NCBI GenBank assembly: GCA_937880335.1 | Contig: CALFLJ010000072.1 | Location: 1 to 13,523, forward strand | Direction: 5' to 3' | Length of the DNA: 13,523 bases | Origin: an uncultured Succinatimonas sp. | Lineage (GTDB): Bacteria; Pseudomonadota; Gammaproteobacteria; Enterobacterales; Succinivibrionaceae | Part shown: positions 6,441 to 13,523 of the stretch, piece by piece | Layout: each line of letters opens with the position of its first letter | Numbering within the stretch: position 1 is the stretch's first letter | Notes under the pieces: model-generated | Told to the model about the DNA's origin: nothing | The model's input: only the letters and a program-made list of their open reading frames with translations | Databases searched by the model: none | Made by a program: the position numbers and the translations under genes

Positions 6441-7223
6441 ATGTTCACAAAAGTAGCTTTCGTTACAGGATCTTCGCGAGGTATTGGTTACGAATGTGCA
6501 AAACAATTAGCTCAAAATGGTTATAACATAGTTATCCATGGTAGAAATTCAGAAAGCTCATTTGAACGTCTAAAAAAAATTAAGAAAGAAATTGAGCTTC
6601 TAGGCTCTAATTGCGAAATAATTCAAGGCAATATTGATAATTTAGATTTTATATCACAATCTTTACAGTTTATTAAAGATAAGTTTGGAAGATTAGATTT
6701 ACTTGTAAATAATGCAGGTGTTGCGGCTTTAAGGCGAGGAGATCTTCTTGATGTAATGGAAGATAGTTATGATTATTGTTTGGACATAAATGCAAAATCA
6801 TTATTTTTTAGTTGTCAAACATTTGCAAAGTATATGTTAGATCTTTCTGCTAAACTAAAAGAATATTCCCCCAAAATCATAAATATAACCTCATGTTCTT
6901 CACATATTTTGTCTCCTTCAAGGGGGGAGTATTGTGTGTCAAAAGCAGCCGCAAGTATGGTTACACAATTGTTTGCTCTTCGTCTTGCAGCAACGCCTAT
7001 TAAAGTCTATGAAATACGACCTGGGATTATTAAGACAGATATGACATCAGTTGTTGAAGAGAAATATAACACCTTGATACGAAATGGACTTGTACCAGAG
7101 AAAAGGTGGGGATTACCTTTTGATATTGCAAAATGTGTTATCGGAATTACTAAAAACTATGTACCTTACACAGTTGGTCAGATCATAAATATTGATGGTG
7201 GGCTTAATATTAGAAACTTTTAG
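6441..7223 (+). CDS. SDR-family oxidoreductase, probably NADP(H)-type
   Basis: A classical short-chain dehydrogenase/reductase of 260 residues that interconverts a hydroxyl and a ketone; the substrate is unknown. It has the cofactor motif TGSSRGIG (9-16), NNAG (90-93), Asn117, and the catalytic triad Ser151, Tyr164 and Lys168 in YCVSK. A conserved RPGIIKTDM loop (193-201) and the C-terminal DGGLNIRNF follow. After beta strand 2 it reads HGR (33-35): no acidic residue and an Arg, the usual sign of NADP(H) preference. It is a clear paralogue of the second SDR (9299-10078), and the two flank the flavoprotein. Databases often label such proteins 3-ketoacyl-ACP reductase, but the catabolic and TRAP context argues against fatty-acid synthesis. 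It is first in the operon, 9 bp from the next gene, with two operator-like sites upstream. Confidence 0.93.
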   Translation: MFTKVAFVTGSSRGIGYECAKQLAQNGYNIVIHGRNSESSFERLKKIKKEIELLGSNCEIIQGNIDNLDFISQSLQFIKDKFGRLDLLVNNAGVAALRRGDLLDVMEDSYDYCLDINAKSLFFSCQTFAKYMLDLSAKLKEYSPKIINITSCSSHILSPSRGEYCVSKAAASMVTQLFALRLAATPIKVYEIRPGIIKTDMTSVVEEKYNTLIRNGLVPEKRWGLPFDIAKCVIGITKNYVPYTVGQIINIDGGLNIRNF

Positions 7224-7232
7224 GTTTAAACA

Positions 7233-9296
7233 ATGGAAAAATTTATTTTAAAAAAACTTACAAGTATTGACTTGACAACCAAGTTCCCAAAACCTAAAGA
7301 GATAAATGTATTAAATATTGATGGTATTAAGATTAATGTTTTTTATGATGATGTTTTGGTTGTTGGATCAGGTGCTGCAGGTTTTAGAGCTTGTGTTGAG
7401 CTGTTAAATAAAAAAATAAGTGTAAGCGCAATAACATCAATTTTATATGGAGGAACATCCGCGTGCTCAGGCTCTGATAAACAAACAATTTTTTCATGTT
7501 CAACGTCTTTAAATGGAGACAACGTAAAATCTGTAGCTGATGCAATAAGTGCTGGCGGAAGCATGGACTATGATAAAGCGTATATTGAAGCTGTGAATTC
7601 ATATTTAGCATTAGAGGGCTTAAGAGTTTATGGTCTAGATATTCCAACCGATAAATATGGAACTATTTTACGTTATAAAACAGATCATGATGACAGCGGT
7701 AGAGCAACTAGTTGTGGACCTAGAACATCTCGTCTAATGGTTAAGGTTTTAGCTAAAAAAGCTTCAGAGCAGGGATTAAAGTTACTAGATTCCTCGTGTG
7801 CAATAGATATTATAAAAAATAAAGAAAACTCTGCGATAGGAGTTGTTGCCATATCAAAAGAGTTTATTAATAAAAATAATAAATATGGATTGTTTATTTT
7901 TAAAGCAAAGAATATTGTTTTAGCGGGAGGTGGTGCGGGAGATTTGTATAGAGATAGTGTTTATCCTTACAAATGCACAGGGAATGTGGGAATGGCTCTT
8001 GTCGCAGGCATTAGTGTGTGTAATATTCAAGAGCAACAATTTGGAATAGGAACACCTAGAAATAAATTTCCTTGGAATTTATCTGGTACTTACATGCAGG
8101 CTATACCAGATGTTTATAGTATTGATAATTGTGGAAAAAAATACCATTTTCTTGATGATTATTATAGCAATACTAAAGAACTATGCTCAAACATATTTCG
8201 TAAAGGCTATCAGTGGCCAATTCATGCAATGAGAACCTTAAATTATGGTTCAAGTTTATTTGATTTAGCTGTTTATTTAGAAATAAAAAAAGGGCGAAAG
8301 GTTTACTTGGATTTTAGAAGAAATTACCAGTCTAATAATCCTGATGATCTGTTTGATATTGAAAAACTTGACAGAGATGTCAAGAAATACCTTCAAGGTT
8401 CGGCATCTTTACAGGAAACTCCATATGCAAGACTAAAAAACATGAATGAGTTAGCTATTGAGCTGTATAGGATGCATGGTTACGATCTAGAAAAGGAGCC
8501 ATTAGAATTTACTATAAATCATCAACATTTTAACGGTGGTATTTCAATTGACATAAACGGAAAAACTTCAATTGATAATATTTTTGCAATTGGAGAGTGT
8601 GCTGGATCTCATGGTGTAACCCGTCCAGGAGGATCTGCTTTAAATTCGGGACAGGTTTTTGCAATACGCGTGGCAAATTATATTGACTTGAGATTAAAAG
8701 AGAATAATAAGTATGTTTCACAAAATGACGAATTGCCTTATATAAGGGACTGTATTAAAAACATAAAAAACTTTATTTCTCTTTGTAATAGTCAAGAAAG
8801 TCTAGATTTTTCGGAAGTAAGAAACATTATACAAGCTCTTTTGAGTGACCATTGTGGTTTTCTTTGTAATAGGAAGGATGTTAGATATGTAAATAATGTT
8901 TTAGAACAGTTACATCAAGGTATAGAAAGCAAAGGTTTTAAAAATTTTAAATCTTATGAAGATATTTTAACTTGGCGTAGTTTGATATATGAAGCTAGAG
9001 CTATTGCATCAAGTCTTGATTTTTATATAGAAAATGGGGGCGGTAGTCGAGGTGCAAGAATTATCTTTTCAGATGAATCTTGCTTAGTTCCTAAAGCAAA
9101 AAGTGCTGATTTATCAAACTTCAAGCTTCTTGAAGAGAGGTTGGAAGACAGAAAATGGATTATAACTTCGAAATTTAAGGGTACTAAAATTGTAACAAGT
9201 CAAAGAGCTGCAGTGAAAGAACTGAAGTTAGAAAACTCATCTTTTGAAGCACAATGGAATAAATTCTTATTAGGAAAGTATAAAAGGGTGGACTAG
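7233..9296 (+). CDS. FAD-dependent fumarate reductase/succinate dehydrogenase-like flavoprotein
   Basis: A cytoplasmic FAD enzyme of 687 residues from the FAD_binding_2 superfamily (relatives: fumarate reductase, L-aspartate oxidase, tricarballylate dehydrogenase). It should add or remove hydrogen across a carbon-carbon bond, or oxidise a related acid. A 40-residue extension precedes the dinucleotide-binding motif VVGSGAAG (43-50). The isoalloxazine loop reads GGTSACSG (73-80), and AGGGAG (231-236) follows. HFNGGI (432-437) and FAIGECAGSHGVTRPGGSAL (451-470) are the usual C-terminal FAD half-site, and SRGAR (605-609) is the conserved C-terminal arginine patch. The HPTG active-site stretch of succinate enzymes is replaced by QFGIGTPRNKFPWNLSGTY (269-287), so succinate/fumarate is unlikely as substrate. 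There is no signal peptide, heme motif or FMN domain, and the electron partner is unknown. It sits between two SDRs with gaps of 9 and 2 bp. Confidence 0.9.
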   Translation: MEKFILKKLTSIDLTTKFPKPKEINVLNIDGIKINVFYDDVLVVGSGAAGFRACVELLNKKISVSAITSILYGGTSACSGSDKQTIFSCSTSLNGDNVKSVADAISAGGSMDYDKAYIEAVNSYLALEGLRVYGLDIPTDKYGTILRYKTDHDDSGRATSCGPRTSRLMVKVLAKKASEQGLKLLDSSCAIDIIKNKENSAIGVVAISKEFINKNNKYGLFIFKAKNIVLAGGGAGDLYRDSVYPYKCTGNVGMALVAGISVCNIQEQQFGIGTPRNKFPWNLSGTYMQAIPDVYSIDNCGKKYHFLDDYYSNTKELCSNIFRKGYQWPIHAMRTLNYGSSLFDLAVYLEIKKGRKVYLDFRRNYQSNNPDDLFDIEKLDRDVKKYLQGSASLQETPYARLKNMNELAIELYRMHGYDLEKEPLEFTINHQHFNGGISIDINGKTSIDNIFAIGECAGSHGVTRPGGSALNSGQVFAIRVANYIDLRLKENNKYVSQNDELPYIRDCIKNIKNFISLCNSQESLDFSEVRNIIQALLSDHCGFLCNRKDVRYVNNVLEQLHQGIESKGFKNFKSYEDILTWRSLIYEARAIASSLDFYIENGGGSRGARIIFSDESCLVPKAKSADLSNFKLLEERLEDRKWIITSKFKGTKIVTSQRAAVKELKLENSSFEAQWNKFLLGKYKRVD

Positions 9297-9298
9297 AT

Positions 9299-10078
9299 AT
9301 GTCAGACAAACAGGTTGCGATTGTTACAGGAGCAGCAAGAGGAATTGGTAAAGGAATTGCTATTAGTCTAGCAAAAGTTGGATTTAACATTGTTGTTCAT
9401 GATTATATTGACAGGGAAAGCATAGATGCCACAGCAAAAACAGTAAAATTTATTGAAAATTTAGGAGTTAAAGCTGTGGGGATAAATACTGATATCTCTG
9501 ACATAAAATTACATAAAGACATATTCGATTGTGCACTGAAAAATTTTGGTCGTATAGATTGTCTTGTTAGTAATGCCGGTGTGTCTGTGAAAAATCGAGG
9601 GGATATTTTGGATGTTGAGCAAGATAGCTTTGATAGATGCATAGAAGTAAATACAAAGGCTCCATTCTTTTTGCTACAACAATGTTCAAAGATTATGCTT
9701 TCACAAAAAGAAAAAACTGGACCAAAATCTATTGTTGTTATTTCATCTTCTAATGCAGAAATGGTATCTATAAACCGCTCAGAGTATTGTGTTTCAAAGC
9801 GTGCAACAAGTATGACTGCAAAACTTTTCGCACTACGACTTATAAAAGAGGGAATTCAAGTTTTTGAAATTAGACCAGGACTTATAATGACCGATATGAC
9901 AAAGCCTTCTAAAAATAAGTATGACAAACTTATTTCGGAAGGGATGGTTCCAGAAGGTCGTTGGGGATATCCTGAGGATATTGGTCAGATTGTAAGCGTT
10001 ATGGCTCAGGGGTTATTACCTTATACTTGTGCCCAAGCTGTAGCAATAGATGGAGGAATGAGTATCCCTAATTATTAA
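9299..10078 (+). CDS. SDR-family oxidoreductase, probably NAD(H)-type
   Basis: Second classical SDR of the cluster, 259 residues, interconverting an alcohol and a ketone on an unknown substrate. Motifs are TGAARGIG (10-17), SNAG (91-94, a Ser variant of NNAG), Asn118, and catalytic Ser150, Tyr163 and Lys167 in YCVSK. RPGLIMTDM and a C-terminal DGGMSIPNY follow. At the end of beta strand 2 it has Asp35 (VVHDY), the residue that binds the adenosine ribose in NAD(H)-preferring enzymes, whereas its paralogue at 6441-7223 has Gly-Arg there. Only 2 bp separate it from the flavoprotein, with AAAAGGG about 10 bases before the ATG, so translation is probably coupled. A 59-bp gap with an operator-like motif follows. 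Confidence 0.93.
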   Translation: MSDKQVAIVTGAARGIGKGIAISLAKVGFNIVVHDYIDRESIDATAKTVKFIENLGVKAVGINTDISDIKLHKDIFDCALKNFGRIDCLVSNAGVSVKNRGDILDVEQDSFDRCIEVNTKAPFFLLQQCSKIMLSQKEKTGPKSIVVISSSNAEMVSINRSEYCVSKRATSMTAKLFALRLIKEGIQVFEIRPGLIMTDMTKPSKNKYDKLISEGMVPEGRWGYPEDIGQIVSVMAQGLLPYTCAQAVAIDGGMSIPNY

Positions 10079-10093
10079 AAAAAAACAATTTAT

Positions 10094-10113
10094 TTAACTA
10101 ACTAGATGGTTAT
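10094..10113. promoter_or_regulatory. Operator-like motif, copy 3 (or weak attenuator)
   Basis: TTAACTAACTAGATGGTTAT closely matches copies 1 and 2 and lies 25 bp before dctP. Its arms TAACTA and TGGTTA could also pair (one G-U) around a 6-base loop, followed by T7, so a weak intrinsic terminator that lowers transporter read-through is an alternative. Operator is preferred because copy 1 has no T-run. Confidence 0.5.
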
Positions 10114-10137
10114 TTTTTTGCAAACATAGGTGTATAT

Positions 10138-11163
10138 ATGAAACTATTTAATAAATTAACTTTTTCTGTTGCTCTTGTAACTGTTTGTGCATCTTCATTA
10201 GTTGGGTGTGGAGATAATGGAGTGGATTCTTCTAAGGAAAAAGTTCTTGTCCGTATTTCTACAAATCAAATTGAGAGCCATCCTGATACTTTAGCTTTAG
10301 GAGTGTTTAAGGAAGAGGTTGAGAAAAAATTAGGTGATAAGTTCCAGATACAGATTTATCCTAATGCTACTCTGGGGGCAAATGAGAAAGTTTTGGAATT
10401 AATTAAACAAGGATCTGTTCAATTTTTAGTTTTATCAACAGCTAATGTAGAATCTTTTGATCCTGTATATGCAATTTTTAGTATGCCATATTTATTCACT
10501 TCTCAAGATAATTATGAAGCATTTATTCAGAAGAAAGATGTTATTGATCAATTAAATGTAAATGCTAAAAAAACAGGATTTACAACTCTTGCAGCTTTTA
10601 CTGCAGGTACACGTAATTTCTATACAAGAAAGCCTGTAAAAACTGTAGATGATTTAAATGGGTTAAAGATTCGTGTCCAAGCTGGACCAACGAATGTTGC
10701 AATGGTTGAAGCTTTTGGAGCAGCTGCTACTCCAATGTCGTATGGAGATGTTTACTCTGCTTTACAGCAGAGTGTAATTGATGGGGCAGAAAATTCAGAA
10801 TTGGCTTTAACTGATATGAAACATGGTGAGGTTTGTAAATATTTTACATATGACATGCACCAGATGTGTCCTGATGTATTTGTAGGAAGTACAAAATTTT
10901 TAGATGGCTTGTCATCTGAAGAAAGATCAGTATTTGAAGAGGCTGCAAAAGTAGCTCAGCAGGCAGAGTTTAAGTTATGGCATGACCATACTGCAGAAGC
11001 TATTGATAAAGCAAAAAATGAAATGGGTGTAACATTTATAAATGTTGATGTAAATTCGTTCCGTGAAAAAGTACTACCAATACATGAACAATTGTTAAAA
11101 AATAACCCTGTTATTAAGGAACTGTATGAGCAAATTGATGAGGTAAATAAAAAAGGTATTTAG
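10138..11163 (+). CDS. dctP: TRAP transporter substrate-binding protein (DctP family), lipoprotein
   Basis: Captures a carboxylate outside the inner membrane and delivers it to the DctQM permease. The protein has 341 residues. The N-terminus is a lipoprotein signal: KLFNK, a hydrophobic stretch, then the lipobox LVGC with Cys24. Family landmarks are FSMPYLF (114-120), GTRNFYT (157-163) and GLKIRVQ (175-181), whose Arg179 corresponds to the carboxylate-clamping arginine of DctP proteins. The stretch GAAATPMSYGDVYSALQQ (194-211) and then IDGAENS (214-220) complete the ligand cleft. The wording resembles the sugar-acid branch, but the ligand is not established. AGGTG precedes the ATG by 5 bases. 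The symbol is the family name and does not imply C4-dicarboxylates. The residue after the lipid Cys is Gly, not the Asp that normally holds lipoproteins in the inner membrane. Confidence 0.94.
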   Translation: MKLFNKLTFSVALVTVCASSLVGCGDNGVDSSKEKVLVRISTNQIESHPDTLALGVFKEEVEKKLGDKFQIQIYPNATLGANEKVLELIKQGSVQFLVLSTANVESFDPVYAIFSMPYLFTSQDNYEAFIQKKDVIDQLNVNAKKTGFTTLAAFTAGTRNFYTRKPVKTVDDLNGLKIRVQAGPTNVAMVEAFGAAATPMSYGDVYSALQQSVIDGAENSELALTDMKHGEVCKYFTYDMHQMCPDVFVGSTKFLDGLSSEERSVFEEAAKVAQQAEFKLWHDHTAEAIDKAKNEMGVTFINVDVNSFREKVLPIHEQLLKNNPVIKELYEQIDEVNKKGI

Positions 11164-11182
11164 TTAAAAAGGGAGAATTTTT

Positions 11183-11695
11183 ATGTCAACAATTCGTTTT
11201 TATTTAGATAAATCAATTGCAATCTTCTGCGTATTTATATTCATATTTATGACAATTGTTGGCACATATCAAATCACATCAAGATATTTTTTTAACTCCC
11301 CGAGTACCATCTCTGAGGAGTTAATCACATACTCTTTTGCTTGGCTTTCGTTACTAGCTGCAAGCTATGTATTTGGTCAACGAGGACATCTTTGTATGTC
11401 CTTTGTTTATAGTAAATTTGTTGGAAAAAGTCGTGTTGTGCTAGATATGCTGTCAGAAATAACAATTGCTTTTGTTGCATTGTTTTTATTTATATATGGT
11501 GGCCAATATATGGCATTTTCAAATCTGGAGCAGGTTACAGCTTCTTTAGGGGTAAATATGGGGGCTATATATGCTGTATTACCTATTTCAGGCGCAATTA
11601 TACTAATTTACAATATTTTAAATTTGTTTGATTTATATAAACTTTTTGTTTCAGATAGAGTATCTGAATATGGCAAAAGAGAAGTTCAAGATTAA
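11183..11695 (+). CDS. dctQ: TRAP transporter small permease (DctQ family)
   Basis: Small membrane subunit of the TRAP transporter, 170 residues, which pairs with the large DctM subunit in the inner membrane. Four hydrophobic helices are visible at about 11-30, 46-64, 88-108 and 122-148. ITSRYFFNSP (31-40) with SEELITYSFAWL (44-55) and the RGHL motif (67-70) are typical of DctQ. GGGAG lies 7 bases before the ATG, 19 bp after dctP. Length and topology are normal for the family. Confidence 0.93.
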   Translation: MSTIRFYLDKSIAIFCVFIFIFMTIVGTYQITSRYFFNSPSTISEELITYSFAWLSLLAASYVFGQRGHLCMSFVYSKFVGKSRVVLDMLSEITIAFVALFLFIYGGQYMAFSNLEQVTASLGVNMGAIYAVLPISGAIILIYNILNLFDLYKLFVSDRVSEYGKREVQD

Positions 11696-11706
11696 GGAGT
11701 GAAAAA

Positions 11707-13017
11707 ATGACTTTAGTTGTTGGGCTTACAATGGCTGCCATTATGGTAATTGTGCTTATTTTAGGAATGCCTATTTGTATTGCAATTACTATGTCGGCAG
11801 TAATTGCGGGATCAATTGCTTTAGATCCTGAAATGATGCTACAAACAGCATCTCAAAGGACATTTACAGGAATTTCTATTTTCACTCTTATAGCAATACC
11901 ATTTTTTATATTAGCAGGAAATATAATGAATAAAGGTGGAATTGCGTTGAGGTTAATGAATTTTGCTAGTTTGCTTGTAGGTAAACTTCCTGGTTCATAT
12001 GCTCAAACAAATTCGCTAGCTAATATGATGTTTGGTGCAATATCAGGTTCCGGTGTAGCCGCTGCTTCTGCAATGGGAACTATTATAGGTCCTATAGCTA
12101 ATAAAGAGGGATACAGTCGTAAATATATGGCAGCTATTAACGTTGCTACAGCACCGACTGGACTTTTAATCCCCCCATCAAATGTATTGATTACATACTC
12201 TCTTGTTTCAGGTGGAACATCTGTCGCCGCTTTATTTTTAGCTGGATATATACCTGGTTTAATGTGGGGAATTGGCTGTATGTTGGTTGCCTTAATTTAT
12301 GCAAAAAGATTAGGGTATAAAGGATCAAGCGTTAAAATTTCTTTTAATAATGCTTTAGATATTATATTGAAAGCTTTACCTTCATTATTTTTAATTGTCG
12401 TTGTAATTGGAGGAATTATAACAGGCGCTTTTACTGCTACAGAAGGTGCTATTGTAGCTGTAGTATATTCTTTATTATTATCAGTTTTTTACAAGCAAAT
12501 TTCTTGGAAGGAACTTTATCCAATATATAAAGAGTCTGCAGAAATGACGGGAATCATTATTTTTTTGGTAGGAGTATCCTCTATAATGTCTTGGGTTATT
12601 TCATTTGTTGATATACCAAGCGCAGTAGGTAATTTGCTTACAAATATTTCGGAAAACAAAATAATTATTTTATTAATAATTAATGTTTTCTTGTTGTTTG
12701 TTGGAACCTTCCTTGATACTACACCTGCAATTTTAATTTTTACTCCCATTTTCTTGCCTGTTGCTCATTCTTGTGGATTAAGTTCTGTTGAATTCGGCAT
12801 TGTGTTGGTTTTTAATCTTTGCATTGGAACGATAACTCCACCAGTTGGAAATATTCTGTTTGTTGGGGTAAAGGTTGCAAATACATCTATTGAAAGTTTA
12901 ATTAAACCACTTATTCCTTATTTTTTTGTAATATTTTTTGTGCTTATGGTGTGTACCTACTTCCCCGGTGTTTCAAGCTTCCTTCCTGAGTTGTTTGGTT
13001 ATAAGGCAACAATTTAG
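11707..13017 (+). CDS. dctM: TRAP transporter large permease (DctM family)
   Basis: The transport channel of the TRAP system, 436 residues with about 11-12 hydrophobic helices, using the sodium or proton gradient to move substrate from DctP into the cytoplasm. It has the two related halves typical of the family. The first contains GAISGSGVAAASAMGTI and PTGLLIPPSNVLI, and the second GTFLDTTPAILIFTPIFLP and NLCIGTITPPVGNILFV. AAGGAG (11694-11699) overlaps the dctQ stop and sits 7 bases before the ATG, so translation is probably coupled. It is the last gene of the cluster; the next gene is convergent. Confidence 0.96.
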   Translation: MTLVVGLTMAAIMVIVLILGMPICIAITMSAVIAGSIALDPEMMLQTASQRTFTGISIFTLIAIPFFILAGNIMNKGGIALRLMNFASLLVGKLPGSYAQTNSLANMMFGAISGSGVAAASAMGTIIGPIANKEGYSRKYMAAINVATAPTGLLIPPSNVLITYSLVSGGTSVAALFLAGYIPGLMWGIGCMLVALIYAKRLGYKGSSVKISFNNALDIILKALPSLFLIVVVIGGIITGAFTATEGAIVAVVYSLLLSVFYKQISWKELYPIYKESAEMTGIIIFLVGVSSIMSWVISFVDIPSAVGNLLTNISENKIIILLIINVFLLFVGTFLDTTPAILIFTPIFLPVAHSCGLSSVEFGIVLVFNLCIGTITPPVGNILFVGVKVANTSIESLIKPLIPYFFVIFFVLMVCTYFPGVSSFLPELFGYKATI

Positions 13018-13050
13018 TTGTTGTAATTAGACATAAAATTTTACTTAAAA

Positions 13051-13123
13051 TAAGTTACCCTCCACAAAATATATAAAATTCATAGAATATAACTAATTTA
13101 TTTTTTATATAGAGGGTAACTTA
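13051..13123. terminator. 12-bp inverted repeat between convergent genes, possible bidirectional terminator
   Basis: TAAGTTACCCTC (13051-13062) and GAGGGTAACTTA (13112-13123) are exact complements. Inside, TATATAAAA can pair with TTTTATATA next to the right arm, leaving a 7-base bulge on one side, so a long imperfect hairpin is possible. It lies between the dctM stop (13017) and the end of the minus-strand small gene (13176). The plus strand has no U-run after the stem and the minus strand only T4, so classical Rho-independent action is not certain. A small mobile or repeat element is the alternative. Confidence 0.5.
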
Positions 13124-13175
13124 CTAGAAATATAGTAAAATTTTTCAATGGAATAATTTTAAGATTCTAAAATAG

Positions 13176-13391
13176 CTAAACATTGAGATGAGAACTTATA
13201 ATATTTTTTAAGTCATCTTCAGAAATTGCGTGTTTACTAAAATCGTTTTGTAATAAAGTTTCAATCTTATCTAAAAGTACCTTATCTGTACATGTCTGAA
13301 CATCAGGTTTAGGAAGCAAGATATTTGCATATGATGCATTAATATAGGATAACGAACACAAACTTAAGAAAAATAAAAAGAACTTTATCAT
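13176..13391 (-). CDS. Small exported protein of unknown function
   Basis: A 71-residue protein on the minus strand. The N-terminus is a convincing Sec signal peptide: Lys3, a hydrophobic core FFLFFLSLCSLSYI, and a cleavage site after SYA (residue 22). That leaves a mature chain of about 49 residues with one Cys (residue 34) and charged helical segments (DKVLLDKIETLLQNDF and SEDDLKNIISSHL). AAAGG lies about 9 bases before the ATG and a perfect TATAAT about 40 bases upstream, so it is probably expressed. I do not recognise a family with confidence. It may be a C-terminally shortened copy of a longer exported protein, since the chain stops directly after a helix. It is convergent with dctM. Confidence 0.6.
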   Translation of the reverse strand: MIKFFLFFLSLCSLSYINASYANILLPKPDVQTCTDKVLLDKIETLLQNDFSKHAISEDDLKNIISSHLNV

Positions 13392-13523
13392 TACAATGGC
13401 CTTTTAACTCTCAAAATAGAAGAATAATTAAATTATAAAACTATAGAGAGAGATTTAAAGTAAGACTGCTCAATAAAAATAAAGCAGATAAGCTTCTCAT
13501 GACGGATGACATTACTAAAATTG
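13392..13523. other. Upstream region of the small exported gene, to window end
   Basis: Holds the presumed promoter of the minus-strand gene. A short plus-strand frame starting at ATG 13499 runs off the end, but has no ribosome binding site in front of it and cannot be judged. Confidence 0.4.
13432..13437 (-). promoter_or_regulatory. Candidate -10 box for the small exported gene
   Basis: On the minus strand this reads TATAAT, an exact consensus -10, about 40 bases upstream of the ATG at 13391. No good -35 box is seen at 16-18 bp spacing (only CTTTAA-like sequence), and the region is AT-rich. Confidence 0.35.

Noticed and set aside
1..13523. CRISPR arrays, tRNA and rRNA genes
   Set aside because: No regularly spaced repeat-spacer pattern of CRISPR size and no recognisable tRNA or rRNA sequence was seen; the 23-bp array at 6041-6141 has no unique spacers.

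Overview
The window looks like an AT-rich chromosome of a Gram-negative bacterium, probably a host-associated, low-oxygen gammaproteobacterium. The grounds are a TRAP transporter, a proteobacterial-style lipoprotein signal, AT-rich codon use and long stretches of decaying DNA with insertion-sequence fossils. The lineage is an inference and no rRNA or marker gene is present to confirm it.

Layout. Positions 1-3131 hold no intact gene. The clear content is a fossil IS4-superfamily element at 1511-3054: its transposase, read on the minus strand, is broken by frameshifts and stops but keeps the Y-(2)-R-(3)-E-(6)-K signature. It is bounded by 61-bp imperfect terminal inverted repeats and a 14-bp near-duplication that could be the target site. 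Next comes a two-gene cassette, a family 2 glycosyltransferase (3132-4169) and UDP-glucose 6-dehydrogenase (4182-5405), suggesting a surface polysaccharide containing or derived from glucuronic acid. A second gene-poor stretch (5406-6440) contains a diverged copy of a repeat also found at 71-175, an 11-bp-arm hairpin, a 23-bp-period degenerate repeat resembling an IS21-type end, a 12-bp tandem duplication and a G10 run.

The main intact system is 6441-13017, six plus-strand genes: short-chain dehydrogenase (SDR), FAD-dependent fumarate-reductase-like flavoprotein, second SDR, then TRAP transporter subunits DctP, DctQ and DctM. The spacing inside each block is 2-19 bp, and one 59-bp gap separates enzymes from transporter. 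Three copies of a partly palindromic motif centred on CTAG, about TAACTAACTAGTTGGTTA, lie before the first SDR (two copies) and before dctP (one). They are good candidates for a shared operator. The simplest reading is an uncharacterised pathway: TRAP imports an organic acid, and the two SDRs and the flavoprotein perform successive oxidoreductions on it in the cytoplasm. The SDRs look NADP-type and NAD-type respectively. The substrate cannot be read from the sequence.

The right end has a 12-bp inverted repeat between convergent genes, then a small minus-strand gene (13176-13391) for an exported 71-residue protein of unknown function.
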